A stretch of DNA of 64,000 nt from Pyrococcus horikoshii OT3 (GCF_000011105.1 NC_000961.1:1660662-1724661), one strand, 5' to 3'; counted from the stretch's first letter, positions 43,498-53,481 are shown. The notes: generated by a model from the sequence alone, not told the origin. Program-made: numbers and translations.

Positions 43498-46023
43498 TCA
43501 GCGCCTTCTCCTTAGGATTAATGGTATTGCTGCTAGTCCAACAATTAGTGCTGGTCCACAGATGCCTCCTCCGGTCTTGGTTTGGCTTGGTGAAGTTGTG
43601 GTAGTTGTAGTCTGAGATGGACTGGTGGTTTGCGTTGGACTAGGTGACGAAGTCGTAGTCTGTGTTTGGGTTTCAGTCTTGGTTGGGCTTGGAGATGAGG
43701 TAGTAGTCTCAGTCTTAGTTGGTGACTGTGGAGCTTCAGCAAGATAAGCACTCTTCATGACTATTGAGTTACCTAGACCAACTGCTGGATCCATGACTCT
43801 GAACTTGATCCTCTTGTTAACTGGGAAGAACTCCCAGTTCTCTGCTGTGAATACTCTGAAGCTCTCATAGATACCTAAGGCTGCACCGATCTTTGTAAGA
43901 TCCCAGTACTTGGCCTCTGAGTCAAGAGTCTGGTTCTTGTAGTGGCTGGTGTAGATGAGCCATCCTACGTCGTCTGCTGTCCAGTTGAGTATTGGCTTAA
44001 GCTTGTCTGGGCTTGTGTAGTACTCAAGCTCTAACATGTCAATTGCTGATTGTATATCTCCCTCACCAAGGTACTTGAGAACTTCTTCTACTGTTGCTCT
44101 GTAGGTATTCTGTGGTGTGAACTTCCAACCAACGAATCCTGGACCGAACCATGCGGTTGTGTAGTACTGTAAGATCCTGCTTATTGAGAACTTCACGCTA
44201 CCACCTGCAACCCAACCCTCAGTGTAGTAGTTCCATTCGTAGTTTGCTGGGTCTGAGAGGTAAACCATTTTGCTTGCTGTTCTTCTGTCAACGATTTTGA
44301 CTTGGACGTCGAATCCGGCTTTCTTCAGTATGTTTGCAATGTAGTAAGCTTCATCCTTCCTCTCATCCTCCTGCCTACCAATACCAACGAGCTTAACAGG
44401 TTGACCGTTAAAGTACCCCTTACCATTAACCTTCTCAAGCTTGTAACCCATCTTAGCAAGATCCCTAGCGGCTTTCCTCATAGCATCATCAATAAGCTTA
44501 AGAGCATACTCCTCATCACCCTGAGCATCAAGACCATAGGCATCAAGTACTGGTTGTAACTTCTTAATAGCTAACTTGTCACCGCTTGTCCATGGGGTGA
44601 ACATTGGGCCACCTGAACCCTGTAGGATGTTTTGGACGATGTAGTTCCTGTTGATTAGGTATTCTAGGGCAAATCTTATCTCCCTAATTGCGAATGGGTT
44701 GAAGTACTTCTTGTCACCAACGGTAACTAGGTACGGGTTATCCTTGTCGTGTACTGGGTTCCAAACCATGTCCCAGAATCCACCGATGTTAACGTACATG
44801 TCAATGTTGTTTCTGTCCTCTTCACTAAGTCCTGAGAACTTGAATGATGGGAATGAATACCAGGATAAGTCGTAGTCTCCCTTGGCAACACCTAGGATTA
44901 TAGTATTCTCGTTCTGGATACCATAAAGCTCGATAACGTCAAAGTATGGTTCGAAGTTATACATGTCCTCGGCAAACTCTGGCTTGACCCACTTGTCAAA
45001 TTTTATGTACTTGAGGTAGAGGTTCTCTGGCTTGTAAACGTCAATTATGTATGGACCATTTGAAATGAACATGTGGTTGTGCTGCTTAATAAAGTTGATA
45101 ATATCATCATACTCCTTAATCTCATCCTGTTCGTTGTATATGAATTGCTTAAGAACGTCTGGAATGGGCTTCTCCTTCTTAAGCTTCTCCAACTCTTCCA
45201 TGACAACCTTTGCATGGGCTGGGGTCAGCATGTCGATCTGTTGAATATCCTCAGTAGACTCACTGAAGGAGAAGAGTTGCTTACCTTGGGTCTGGTTAGC
45301 AAGCCTAGCCTTATTACTCTCAGCAACAACTTCGCTCATTGCATAGATTAGTTGCCATGGATAGGAGGTGTACGGTGTGAAGTACCAGTACTCATACCAC
45401 TTATATGGTGGGAACGTGTACTTGTGATAGATCGTTATAACGAAGTGGTCATCATCCTCACTAACGACCTTAATTCCGAGGAGCTTTGCCATAGTCTCCG
45501 CGTTCCAATCAGCCTCGTTCTGGTCATAGTATGGATCATTGTCTCCATCCTGGCTAGTCCACTCCCACTCCCAATAGTAGCTGTATATAACATCGGCAAC
45601 TGTTAGCTTGTGACCATCATGGAAGTAAATCTTCTGACACTTGAATGTAACTGCAACAGGGGCCGTCTGACCAGCATAGGCAGCTTCCCACTTCTTGCTT
45701 GTTGAATTGAAGATTACGGCATCACTGGGTATCTTGACGTTTTCCTTGGCCTCAACTATGGTACATCTGTATGGGTGATAGTCACCGTCTATTCCCCAAA
45801 CTGAAGATCCTTCATCCTGGGCTAGGCTCGCTGCTCTAGTTGAATACACATCCCTGAATCCTGCTGCACTTGGATTCCAAACACCCATGAAGAGAGAACC
45901 AGTTGCTGAGTACATTGCTATCTTTAGAACCTTTTGCTCCTCTGCACTCACTGGATGTAGAAGGGGTGTCACTAACATTCCTAAGGCAACTAATATTGCT
46001 AATATACCAACTTTTTTCTTCAT
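43498..46023 (-). CDS. ABC transporter substrate-binding protein with CGP-CTERM anchor
   Basis: 841 residues, large for the family (SBP_bac_5/OppA). Signal peptide 1-28 (MKKKVGILAILVALGMLVTPLL then SAEE). The mature domain has the OppA layout including KIYFHDGHKLTVADVIYSY and the long C-terminal lobe. From about 775 a Ser/Thr/Pro linker (SPSPTKTET repeats) leads to GGGICGPALIVGLAAIPLILRRRR: a CGP motif, a hydrophobic helix and Arg cluster, the CGP-CTERM sorting signal known from Thermococcales. Substrate is peptide or oligosaccharide. A TATA box at 46094-46101 serves it. Confidence 0.93.
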   Translation of the reverse strand: MKKKVGILAILVALGMLVTPLLHPVSAEEQKVLKIAMYSATGSLFMGVWNPSAAGFRDVYSTRAASLAQDEGSSVWGIDGDYHPYRCTIVEAKENVKIPSDAVIFNSTSKKWEAAYAGQTAPVAVTFKCQKIYFHDGHKLTVADVIYSYYWEWEWTSQDGDNDPYYDQNEADWNAETMAKLLGIKVVSEDDDHFVITIYHKYTFPPYKWYEYWYFTPYTSYPWQLIYAMSEVVAESNKARLANQTQGKQLFSFSESTEDIQQIDMLTPAHAKVVMEELEKLKKEKPIPDVLKQFIYNEQDEIKEYDDIINFIKQHNHMFISNGPYIIDVYKPENLYLKYIKFDKWVKPEFAEDMYNFEPYFDVIELYGIQNENTIILGVAKGDYDLSWYSFPSFKFSGLSEEDRNNIDMYVNIGGFWDMVWNPVHDKDNPYLVTVGDKKYFNPFAIREIRFALEYLINRNYIVQNILQGSGGPMFTPWTSGDKLAIKKLQPVLDAYGLDAQGDEEYALKLIDDAMRKAARDLAKMGYKLEKVNGKGYFNGQPVKLVGIGRQEDERKDEAYYIANILKKAGFDVQVKIVDRRTASKMVYLSDPANYEWNYYTEGWVAGGSVKFSISRILQYYTTAWFGPGFVGWKFTPQNTYRATVEEVLKYLGEGDIQSAIDMLELEYYTSPDKLKPILNWTADDVGWLIYTSHYKNQTLDSEAKYWDLTKIGAALGIYESFRVFTAENWEFFPVNKRIKFRVMDPAVGLGNSIVMKSAYLAEAPQSPTKTETTTSSPSPTKTETQTQTTTSSPSPTQTTSPSQTTTTTTSPSQTKTGGGICGPALIVGLAAIPLILRRRR
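43560..43730 (-). repeat. Short imperfect repeats encoding the Ser/Thr/Pro linker
   Basis: The coding DNA holds near-repeats of a block for SPSPTKTETTTSS and SPSPTQTTSPSQTT. Such linkers are probably O-glycosylated cell-surface spacers and vary in length among species. Confidence 0.6.
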
Positions 46024-46337
46024 GTCCTACCACCTACACACTTTAGATCCAAATTTGAAACAGAGATGCCTAAGGTAGTGCTTACAAGGCATAACTTTAT
46101 ACACAAACTCTGATATTTAAGGATTGCGACTATTCCGCAAATTTAAGCTATAAATGGGTATTCGGCCAAGATTAGACAGGCTATAGCTCAAATTTATTAA
46201 CAATTACGCTTAGTTCAATTTAACGTTAAAACCAACAGTATCACTCCATATTTTTCCCAAAAGTAACGTAGAACCAAAAAAGAAAGGTAGAAAAAACTTA
46301 AGAACCTTTTAATAACTTTCTAACTTTGGTGACCCAA
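46024..46337. other. 314-base divergent intergenic region between the binding protein and pyrC
   Basis: No gene or RNA seen. On the minus strand TATAAAGT (46094-46101) with a leader of about 50 bases serves the binding-protein gene. On the plus strand an AACTTAAGAACC element near 46294 is a possible pyrC TATA, about 25-30 bases before the first possible start codons. A half TATCAC at about 46238 does not have a GTGATA partner. The rest is AT-rich. Confidence 0.5.
46094..46101 (-). promoter_or_regulatory. TATA box of the binding-protein gene
   Basis: TATAAAGT on the minus strand, placing the start near 46072 and giving a leader of about 50 bases before the ATG at 46023; a Shine-Dalgarno-like GTAGGTGGTAGG precedes that ATG. 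Confidence 0.6.
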
Positions 46338-47582
46338 GTGGATTTAGTTGTCGTTGGCAAATTTTTATTTAAAGAAAAGATCATTGACGGTTCGATAGGT
46401 ATAGAGGATGACAAAATTGCAAAATTTTCTTTAAGAGAATTAAAAGGTGACAAAAAAATAAAGGTTGAAAAAGGGAAAATAATACTTCCAGGCCTCATCG
46501 ATGTTCACGTTCATCTTAGGGATTTTAACGAAAGCTATAAGGAGACAATAGCAAGCGGAACAAAAGCTGCAATTCATGGAGGCATAACGACGGTTTTTGA
46601 CATGCCCAACACGAAACCCCCGATAATGGATGAGAAAACGCTCAAGCTAAGAGAGTTGATATTTAAAAAGAAGAGCTACTCCGACTATGCACTAGGATTC
46701 CTTATAGCTGGAAATGAGCCTGCTAAGGCAGATTTCTATAAGATATTTATGGGGGCATCAACCGGTGGAATTTACTCAAAGAACTTTGAGGAAGATTACA
46801 AAAAGGCTCCCGATATCGTGAGCGTTCACGCAGAGGAGTATGAACTTATAAACAGATACCCAGAGAGGCCACCAATAGTTGAAGTTGTTGCAATAAAAAA
46901 GGCCCTCCAAGCAAGCAAAAAGATGAAGAAGCCACTACATATATGTCACGTTTCAACAAAAGATGGATTAAAAGAGATACTAAAAGCAAACATTCCCTGG
47001 GTGAGCTTTGAAGTAACCCCCCATCATCTTTTCTTAACGAGAAGGGATTATGAAAGGTCAAAACTTCTAAAGGTATACCCTCCCCTTAGGGATGAAGAAG
47101 ACAGAAGGTATCTTTGGGAGAACCTGAAAAGTATTCCAATAATAGCGAGCGATCATGCTCCTCATACGTTAGAAGATAAAGAAGCTGGGGCTGCAGGTTT
47201 ACCCGGGTTAGAGACAGAGGTAGCGCTTTTACTTGACGCTGTAAACAAAGGAATGATAACCATATGGGATATAGTTGCGAAGATGTCAATAAATCCGGCT
47301 AGAATATTCAAAATAAAGAACAAGGGATGGGAAGAAGGGAAGGATGCCGACTTGATAGTTGTAGATATGAAAAAGGAATGGACTATAAAAGCAGAAAACT
47401 TTTACACGAAAGCAAACTGGACACCTTATGAAGGGTGGAAGGTAAAAGGAAAAGTTATAATGACGATCTTGCGGGGAGAAGTAGTCATGGAAGATGATGA
47501 GATAATAGGAAAGCCCAGGGGGGAGAGAATTGTTAAGGAGGGTAACGCTCAAGGAAACTTGGGAAGTAGCCAAGAACATTAA
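46338..47582 (+). CDS. pyrC: Dihydroorotase
   Basis: About 414 residues from MDLVVVGKFLFKEKIIDGSIG; GTG at 46338 follows GGTGACCC, while TTG/GTG codons 9-12 bases upstream are alternatives. GLIDVHVHLRDFNESYKETI has the HxH zinc motif, VSVHAEEYELI and HICHVSTKDGL supply further His, SDHAPHT the Asp. It closes carbamoyl-aspartate to dihydroorotate in UMP synthesis. The 3' end overlaps pyrK by 53 bases, so they are translated together. Confidence 0.95.
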   Translation: MDLVVVGKFLFKEKIIDGSIGIEDDKIAKFSLRELKGDKKIKVEKGKIILPGLIDVHVHLRDFNESYKETIASGTKAAIHGGITTVFDMPNTKPPIMDEKTLKLRELIFKKKSYSDYALGFLIAGNEPAKADFYKIFMGASTGGIYSKNFEEDYKKAPDIVSVHAEEYELINRYPERPPIVEVVAIKKALQASKKMKKPLHICHVSTKDGLKEILKANIPWVSFEVTPHHLFLTRRDYERSKLLKVYPPLRDEEDRRYLWENLKSIPIIASDHAPHTLEDKEAGAAGLPGLETEVALLLDAVNKGMITIWDIVAKMSINPARIFKIKNKGWEEGKDADLIVVDMKKEWTIKAENFYTKANWTPYEGWKVKGKVIMTILRGEVVMEDDEIIGKPRGERIVKEGNAQGNLGSSQEH

Positions 47583-48273
47583 AGCATTTAGATTTGACGA
47601 GAAGCTTGACTTCACCCCAGGTCAGTTTATAATGGTATGGCTCCCAGGGGTCAATGAGAAACCTTTCAGTCTAGCTGATAAAGATTTAATCGTTGTAAAA
47701 AGGGTAGGTCCCTTCACATCGAAACTCTTCACGCTCGAGGAAGGTGACTACCTATGGATTAGGGGCCCCTATGGAAACGGGTTTAAAGAGGTGAAAGGGA
47801 AGGTTGCCTTAGTTGCTGGAGGAATAGGAATACCACCGATATACGCCCTCGCAAAACATGGAAAGCTTGAGGAGAAAGTCCTTATATATGGAGCTAGGGG
47901 TAAGGATGAGTTGGCCCTTTTGGATATAGAAAATTACGTTGATGAAATAGTTATAACAACCGATGATGGCTCATATGGAATCAAAGGCTTCCCAACAGAT
48001 GTGCTTGCCAAGAGGAAGGAAGAATTTTCACAGGTCTACGCTTGTGGTCCAGAGATCATGCTCGCAAAGGTTTTAGAAATCATGAACTACGAAAGAACCC
48101 AAATTTCAGCGGAAAGATACATGAAATGTGGGATAGGGATTTGTGGGAGTTGCGCACTTGGACCTTATCTCGTATGTAGGGATGGCCCCGTATTCACGGG
48201 AGAACAGTTAAAAGATACAGAGTTTGGGAAGTTCACAAGGTTGCCAGACGGGAGGATAAAAGGGTTGAGGTGA
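47530..48273 (+). CDS. pyrK: Dihydroorotate dehydrogenase electron transfer subunit PyrK
   Basis: 247 residues, starting at TTG 47530 after GGGGGAGAG. FAD domain: FTPGQFIMVWLPGVNEKPFSLAD; NAD domain: KVALVAGGIGIPPIYALAKHG; and the 2Fe-2S cluster RYMKCGIGICGSCALGPYLVCRDGPVF with Cys spaced CGIGICGSC and a last Cys. It passes electrons from the PyrD FMN to NAD. PyrD itself is not in this window. It shares a long overlap with pyrC. Confidence 0.93.
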   Translation: MLRRVTLKETWEVAKNIKAFRFDEKLDFTPGQFIMVWLPGVNEKPFSLADKDLIVVKRVGPFTSKLFTLEEGDYLWIRGPYGNGFKEVKGKVALVAGGIGIPPIYALAKHGKLEEKVLIYGARGKDELALLDIENYVDEIVITTDDGSYGIKGFPTDVLAKRKEEFSQVYACGPEIMLAKVLEIMNYERTQISAERYMKCGIGICGSCALGPYLVCRDGPVFTGEQLKDTEFGKFTRLPDGRIKGLR

Positions 48274-48277
48274 AAGC

Positions 48278-49189
48278 ATGAAGAAGAGGTATTCCTGGGA
48301 AGAGCTTGCTAGAGCGATGGGAATTGAACCCCAAAGATTAGAAAATAAAGAAGCTAGAGAGTTGAAAAAATTCGTTGATGAGATGACCTGGCCAACCCAC
48401 TGTAACTATTGTCAGGGATTGGACTTAACGAATCCAAATCCAGTTCATCATCCGAGCTACGAGCTAACCCCAGCATGCAACCACGATTGTATATTCTGCT
48501 ACTCCAATGTAGCGGTAAAATTGGGCAAGGCCCCAAAACCAGGTTATTATGGCTGGGATAACCCGAAGGTTATAACAATCTCCCAATATGGGGAACCTCT
48601 GTTAAGCCCCAGGATAGTCGAAGTAAACAAAATGCTCAGAAAGAGATTCCCAGAAGCTAGGCTTGATCTTCAAACTAATGGATCCTTACTAACAAGGGAG
48701 CTCTGGGAAAAGTTAGACTTTGATTTAGTAATGATAAGTTTGAATGCTGCTGATAGAGAAAAGCATAGGAGAATAGCAAATGCAGATACATTTGAGCAAG
48801 TTGTTAACGCCCTTAAAATCGTTGGAGAAGATAAAAGTGTCCGCTCGGTTGTTAGAACTGTATTTATGCCAGGAATAAATGATGAGGATATACCAAAAAT
48901 TGCAGAACTCGCAGCTTCTCTGGGAATAGATGAAATGCACCTCCAACCCCTAACGATCCATGAATTAAACGTGGAGAGGCTGAAAAAAGCAGGATTAGAC
49001 TTTGAAAGAGCAGAGAGCATAAGGGAGCTATTAAAAGCTGCAATGGAAGCCAAAAAGTACATAGACGTTAGGATAAGCGGATGTATATTAGTTCAGCTTA
49101 AGCAGATGGATCCAATAACTCTCTATAGTGTTAGGAGGGTAGCTAGAGAAGTTGTGCCACTCGTAAAGAGAAGTAAGTTGGATATTTAG
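48278..49189 (+). CDS. Radical SAM protein of unknown function
   Basis: 303 residues. PTHCNYCQGLDLTNPNPVHHPSYELTPACNHDCIFCYSNVAV has the radical SAM CxxxCxxC (CNHDCIFC) and two extra Cys 20-30 residues earlier (CNYC). ITISQYGEPLLSPRIVEVN is the GGE-like region and LQTNGSLLTRELW follows. The end RISGCILVQLKQMDP has one more Cys. It resembles the MoaA/pyruvate-formate-lyase activating enzyme shape, but target is not known. It follows pyrK by 4 bases, so is in that operon. Confidence 0.78.
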   Translation: MKKRYSWEELARAMGIEPQRLENKEARELKKFVDEMTWPTHCNYCQGLDLTNPNPVHHPSYELTPACNHDCIFCYSNVAVKLGKAPKPGYYGWDNPKVITISQYGEPLLSPRIVEVNKMLRKRFPEARLDLQTNGSLLTRELWEKLDFDLVMISLNAADREKHRRIANADTFEQVVNALKIVGEDKSVRSVVRTVFMPGINDEDIPKIAELAASLGIDEMHLQPLTIHELNVERLKKAGLDFERAESIRELLKAAMEAKKYIDVRISGCILVQLKQMDPITLYSVRRVAREVVPLVKRSKLDI

Positions 49190-49235
49190 GCATGAGAGGA
49201 TACCTTAAAAAGTGAAGATATAAAAGCTAACTACC

Positions 49236-50057
49236 ATGCTGAAATGTTCAATCTGCATAAATGATGAAAGGATAACGAGAATCTTAATAGTAGATGGAAG
49301 GCCAATATGCAAAGAGTGCAAAGTATTTCTAGAGCACCCTCCAGATAAGGAAAAGATAAAGAAAGAACTAGAGGAGATTTTATCCAAAGTAGATAAAGCA
49401 ATTGTTGCTTATTCTGGGGGTAAAGATAGTATAGTTGCATTATATTTAGCCAAAGAAAAATACTCGATAGATGTTGAGGCAGTAATGGTCGATCATGGTT
49501 TTATAGCACCCCAAGCTATAAAGAATGCAAAGAACGTTGCCAAGTACTTAGACGTTCCTTTAACTATAATAAAGAGAGATTATTCTGATATATTCAGGGA
49601 GGCATTACTAAAGGCTAAATCTCCATGCAGAAAGTGCTCCAGGAGGACAATGGAGATCCTTAGAAAGTATGCATTAAAGAAGGGGTATAGATACATGATC
49701 ACAGGGCATGAACTACCTTTTGGCCATCACCCTTACAGATTAATGAGTGGAGGAATAATCCAGGTAAGGATTCTATCCTTAATGTCAGAGGAGGAAAGGA
49801 TGAAGATCCTTAAGAAGTTGCCAGTTGAGTTACCGGAGCTTCCAGGCTATACTAGTAACTGTTTGATTTTAGGCCCAGCTCTACAGAGATTTTGGGAGAG
49901 ACATGGTTACTCATTTGAGCATAGAAGAATAGCAGCCCTTGTTAGGTATGGACTTTTGAATAAAGAAAAAGCTCTAAAAAAAGTACAAAAACCAGAAGTT
50001 CCTCAATGGCAATGGGAGTTGGTTAAGAAAAAGCTTAAACTTGAAGATGGCTTCTAA
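49236..50057 (+). CDS. PP-loop ATPase with N-terminal zinc finger (TtuA/TtcA-like)
   Basis: 273 residues. The N-terminus MLKCSICINDE..CKECKVF is a CxxC/CxxC zinc finger. VAYSGGKDSIVALYLAKEKY is the PP-loop (SGGKDS, about residues 60-66). KSPCRKCSRRTMEILRKYALKKGY has a second CxxC as in tRNA 2-thiolation enzymes, which hold a 4Fe-4S cluster. PELPGYTSNCLIL adds a Cys. A tRNA-thiolation role is likely but the position is not known. TATA-like CCTTAAAAAGTG (near 49203-49214) with no ribosome site suggests a leaderless message. Confidence 0.78.
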   Translation: MLKCSICINDERITRILIVDGRPICKECKVFLEHPPDKEKIKKELEEILSKVDKAIVAYSGGKDSIVALYLAKEKYSIDVEAVMVDHGFIAPQAIKNAKNVAKYLDVPLTIIKRDYSDIFREALLKAKSPCRKCSRRTMEILRKYALKKGYRYMITGHELPFGHHPYRLMSGGIIQVRILSLMSEEERMKILKKLPVELPELPGYTSNCLILGPALQRFWERHGYSFEHRRIAALVRYGLLNKEKALKKVQKPEVPQWQWELVKKKLKLEDGF

Positions 50058-51249
50058 GCTTTTCTAAGGCTACATCAAAGATTTCCTCTGGCTTAGCCTC
50101 CACCCTTCCCCTAGCTAGATTATCCGTTCCTCCTCCTTTCCCTCCAAGTTCATCAATAACCTCCTTAAGTAGTTCCCTCATCGACACTGGAACACCTTCA
50201 TTCTTCGCAAAGAGGACGTACTTTTCATTAGCAAGCAATAATATCGTGTTTGAATTCTTTTTAACGAAGTCTATCGCAAAGGCCTGGGCATCCTTCATAT
50301 TCCAATTCTCTACATGGGTAATTACGGTGTAATTCCCCACCTTAACGCCCTCTTTTAATAATGCCTTTCCCTTCCATTCCCATATTTCCCTTCTTAGCTC
50401 CTCTATTCTATTCTCAAGGGAGTTAACGGTCCTAAGGACTTCATTAATCCTCTCAATAAGTGGAGGATTCTTATTAGGCATTAAATCTAAGGATCCCCAA
50501 TAATCCCTTAGAATCTCATTCATTTTGCTTATCGCCCTATATCCACATGTAAATTCTATCCTCCACAGGTTTTTAGATTTCTTATAAAACCTGAGAACTT
50601 TTATAATTCCAACCTCCCTAGTCGATTTAACGTGGGTTCCTCCGCAAGGGGTGACATCAACATCTCCTATTTTAACTATTCTAATTTTCTCCTTTACCTT
50701 TGTGACGTTTTTCCTTAGCTTCAAAGCAATTTCCTCAGGAAGCTTATCATATTCCTCAATAACTACTGGAAGGTCGTTGATGATGATCTTATTGACCTCT
50801 AACTCGGCCCTCTCTATCATATCCCAGTTAACTTCCCCATTCACTTCTATCTTTGCGTAATCCCTAAATATATTGAATCCCGTCGTATCAAGATCATAAA
50901 GCTTCTTTAGAACAGCGGATAATATATGCTGACCCGTGTGCATCTGCATGTTTCCGTATCTCCACTCCCAATCCAAGTAGAGTTTGACTTTCTCTCCTTC
51001 CTTTGGGATCTCTCCCCTTAACTTTCCAATGTGAAATATCTCTCCGTTCTTTTCAATGGTATCTTCCACCATTATTTCAAAATCATTCCCTTTTATGACT
51101 CCCCTATCCCCCGGTTGTCCTCCTCCCTCTGGATAGAAAATCGTTCTATCCAACACGACCTCTACTCTATCTTTTTCTTTTCTAACGTCAACGATCTTTG
51201 CATCAATTTCCCTTAAATAAGGATCCTTATAGTATACCCTTTCGACCAT
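50035..51249 (-). CDS. Alanyl-tRNA editing protein AlaX-L
   Basis: 404 residues. The N-terminal part and central [11 protein letters not shown] motif plus [17 protein letters not shown] match the AlaRS editing domain zinc site (HxxxH and CxxxH). The C-terminal DHHA1-like region ([16 protein letters not shown], near 375) makes this the long AlaX form. It hydrolyses Ser- or Gly-tRNA-Ala in trans. It overlaps the MCP-like gene by 23 bases upstream and the PP-loop gene by 23 bases downstream. Confidence 0.93.
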   Translation of the reverse strand: MVERVYYKDPYLREIDAKIVDVRKEKDRVEVVLDRTIFYPEGGGQPGDRGVIKGNDFEIMVEDTIEKNGEIFHIGKLRGEIPKEGEKVKLYLDWEWRYGNMQMHTGQHILSAVLKKLYDLDTTGFNIFRDYAKIEVNGEVNWDMIERAELEVNKIIINDLPVVIEEYDKLPEEIALKLRKNVTKVKEKIRIVKIGDVDVTPCGGTHVKSTREVGIIKVLRFYKKSKNLWRIEFTCGYRAISKMNEILRDYWGSLDLMPNKNPPLIERINEVLRTVNSLENRIEELRREIWEWKGKALLKEGVKVGNYTVITHVENWNMKDAQAFAIDFVKKNSNTILLLANEKYVLFAKNEGVPVSMRELLKEVIDELGGKGGGTDNLARGRVEAKPEEIFDVALEKLRSHLQV

Positions 51250-52003
51250 TCTTACCTCCTCCAGCCTCTTTGGAATATTCGCTGGCCATGATCCTTAGAA
51301 GGGAGGCTAAGTCCTTATTGTATTTCTCTTGTAACTCGGCAAACTTGCTTATAGCTAGGGCTATACCTTTCAATCCTTTTATATCGTTTATGAACTGCTC
51401 CTGCTCCTTAGAAATCTCACTCAAAATGTTCGTTATCTCAACTATCACCCTTATATCCTTTCCAAGTATTTCAGTTCCCTCCCTGATCCTATCCATGATC
51501 CCGAGGACTTCCCTCAGAGAATCAAGCTGATCCATAACTTTAGAATTAAATTCTTTTATCTCTCTCGCAAGGTTCATAGTTTGAACGGCCATCCTTCTAA
51601 TTTCATCTGCAACAACAGCGAATCCTCTTCCCGCTTCTCCGGCCCTAGCGGCCTCTATTGATGCATTTAGGGCGACTAGATTTGTTTGCTTAGCAACGCT
51701 AGCTATTGAGTCGCTGATCTTTGACACTGATTCTAAATGCTCAACGAGGGTGTTAAATTCCCTTGAAAAGACTTCAAGTCTTTGGAAGAAGGGTAAAAAC
51801 TCCCTTTGAAATCTATCAAGCTCAGACATTATTTCCGACAATTTCTCAATATTATCAAGTATTAGGGTATTATTCTCCATAAATTTTCCACTTATTTCCT
51901 CAGCAAGCTCATTGATGATCTTACTTGCCTCTTTTCCCGAGACGGATATTCTAAGTGACTGAGAGAGCGCAGTGGATGTTTTCTCTAGACTTTTGATGTC
52001 CAT
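51227..52003 (-). CDS. Soluble methyl-accepting chemotaxis-type signal transducer
   Basis: About 258 residues from [17 protein letters not shown], start after [46 protein letters not shown] (residues about 107-142) is the hairpin tip of MCPs that binds CheA/CheW. No membrane helix is present, and the flanking heptad-rich helices are short, so it is a small cytoplasmic receptor. It starts 5 bases after the ODP-like gene, the likely sensor partner. Confidence 0.9.
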   Translation of the reverse strand: MDIKSLEKTSTALSQSLRISVSGKEASKIINELAEEISGKFMENNTLILDNIEKLSEIMSELDRFQREFLPFFQRLEVFSREFNTLVEHLESVSKISDSIASVAKQTNLVALNASIEAARAGEAGRGFAVVADEIRRMAVQTMNLAREIKEFNSKVMDQLDSLREVLGIMDRIREGTEILGKDIRVIVEITNILSEISKEQEQFINDIKGLKGIALAISKFAELQEKYNKDLASLLRIMASEYSKEAGGGKNGRKGIL

Positions 52004-52008
52004 TTTCC

Positions 52009-52788
52009 TCACCTCATTAAATCAACCCCAACTTTTAGGTTCTCAAGCCAATCTAGAAACCTAGGGACAAATCTTCTCGGAATTATAGCACCGTGCTGAG
52101 GGAGTATAGCCTCTATATCCAGCCCCCTAACTTTGTTAACCCACAATCTTAAGGCCTTATTACTGGCCATTAGCCTTTCGTGTAGTGGCCTCATATACTG
52201 AATATGCCTCTCCATATTCTCGACTACTAGGTACCTTTCATCTGGAAAGGCTATGCCGATGTCTCCAGAGAATAGGAACTTGCTCCTCCTGTCATATACT
52301 GTGAAGTGTCCTGGGCTATGAAGGAAATGGGCAGGAATAAATTCCAACGTTGTAGCTCCAAAGTTGAGAGTTTCCCCCTCATCCTGAAGTTCATGAGCGT
52401 AACCCCTTATGTTCTCAAATCCGAAATGGGGAAGAAACCTTACCCATAACCAGTGAATTATTATTTTTGCATTGCTAATCTCCCTCCATAAGGGAATGCT
52501 CCCAGCTACATCGGGATCTTGATGGCACATGTAAATGTACTCTATATCTTTCGGATCTATGTACTTCGACACATTTGCTAAAACCTTAGTAAATATCTTG
52601 TAACCTCCTGGATCAATTAGTATACCTTTCCCCTTGCTAACTATTAAATAGCTGTTCACATCTACATCCTCAAGCCCTTCCTGGGTTCCCAAGTAAATTA
52701 CCATGTGCTCATCATCCTTGTATAGGATATGATCCCTTCCTGGATCAAGGTTTGGATCTAAAAAGTATTCGCCCACTTTTTTCACCAA
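52009..52788 (-). CDS. ODP-like di-iron protein (metallo-beta-lactamase/flavodiiron fold without flavodoxin)
   Basis: 259 residues. The metal-binding region has [16 protein letters not shown] (H89, D91, D93), then [27 protein letters not shown] and [10 protein letters not shown] for the other ligands. This follows the flavodiiron beta-lactamase domain but has HxDxD where typical enzymes have HxExD, the pattern I recall for ODP of Treponema, an oxygen and iron sensor that works with a chemoreceptor. No flavodoxin domain. The next gene is a soluble MCP. The start is a TTG/GTG and may be leaderless. Confidence 0.75.
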   Translation of the reverse strand: MVKKVGEYFLDPNLDPGRDHILYKDDEHMVIYLGTQEGLEDVDVNSYLIVSKGKGILIDPGGYKIFTKVLANVSKYIDPKDIEYIYMCHQDPDVAGSIPLWREISNAKIIIHWLWVRFLPHFGFENIRGYAHELQDEGETLNFGATTLEFIPAHFLHSPGHFTVYDRRSKFLFSGDIGIAFPDERYLVVENMERHIQYMRPLHERLMASNKALRLWVNKVRGLDIEAILPQHGAIIPRRFVPRFLDWLENLKVGVDLMR

Positions 52789-52836
52789 AGGTATAATTAG
52801 AAGAGGAATATTTAAGCAATTTGGCTACATAAAAAC

Positions 52837-53481
52837 CTACATAGACTGTCTAGCCTCTAATATTGCCTTAACTCTCTTTAGTCTGAAGAAGTTCTCCCTT
52901 TCCATCTCATCCAAATGTTGCTCTATGAACTTGATCGTGTTCTCCATCCTCGGGATTATTATGTATTCTAAAGCATTAACTCTCCTCTTGGTTTTCTCTA
53001 TCTCTTTTCCAAGCCTCTTAAGGGATTCTTCAACTTCTGCAAGTCTTATTGCTAACTCCAAAACCTCCTCAAACTTTTCAGCGGCCATGTCTACCGTTGA
53101 AGTTGTTGAAACGAAGGCATAACCTCTTTCGCTGGCTTTCCTTTTAAGTTCAGGTACCTCGATCAACGGGACCCTAACACCCATTATGTTTCTTGTTTTG
53201 ATTTCAATTTCTTTGTTAGGCTTGACCCCAATGGCTATTTCCTTTAATCTTAATGCTCCAACGTCCACCTGGGCCCTTCTTAGAGAGTTGAAAGCCTCCT
53301 CCATCTTTCGAATTAGCTCTCTCCTTAAAGAAAGGGCTTCATCATATATTGTAAAGAACTCCATGATTAGGGCATCCTGCTTCTCCTTGAGAAGCTTATG
53401 GCCCCTCTCAGCTAACTTAACTCTTCTCTTCAACTTTAGGAGTTCCATTCTTGTGGGTTTTATCTTAAGAATTTCTGGCAT
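52837..53481 (-). CDS. atpD: A-type ATP synthase subunit D
   Basis: 214 residues, mostly long coiled-coil helices with the family motif [25 protein letters not shown] near the N-terminus and [37 protein letters not shown] at the C-terminus. It forms the central rotor shaft with subunit F. Last gene of the ATP synthase operon, 24 bases after atpB. Confidence 0.96.
   Translation of the reverse strand: MPEILKIKPTRMELLKLKRRVKLAERGHKLLKEKQDALIMEFFTIYDEALSLRRELIRKMEEAFNSLRRAQVDVGALRLKEIAIGVKPNKEIEIKTRNIMGVRVPLIEVPELKRKASERGYAFVSTTSTVDMAAEKFEEVLELAIRLAEVEESLKRLGKEIEKTKRRVNALEYIIIPRMENTIKFIEQHLDEMERENFFRLKRVKAILEARQSM

Noticed and set aside
46230-46260. TATCAC half of a glycolytic regulator motif before pyrC
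   Set aside because: The second half GTGATA is missing; only a half site.
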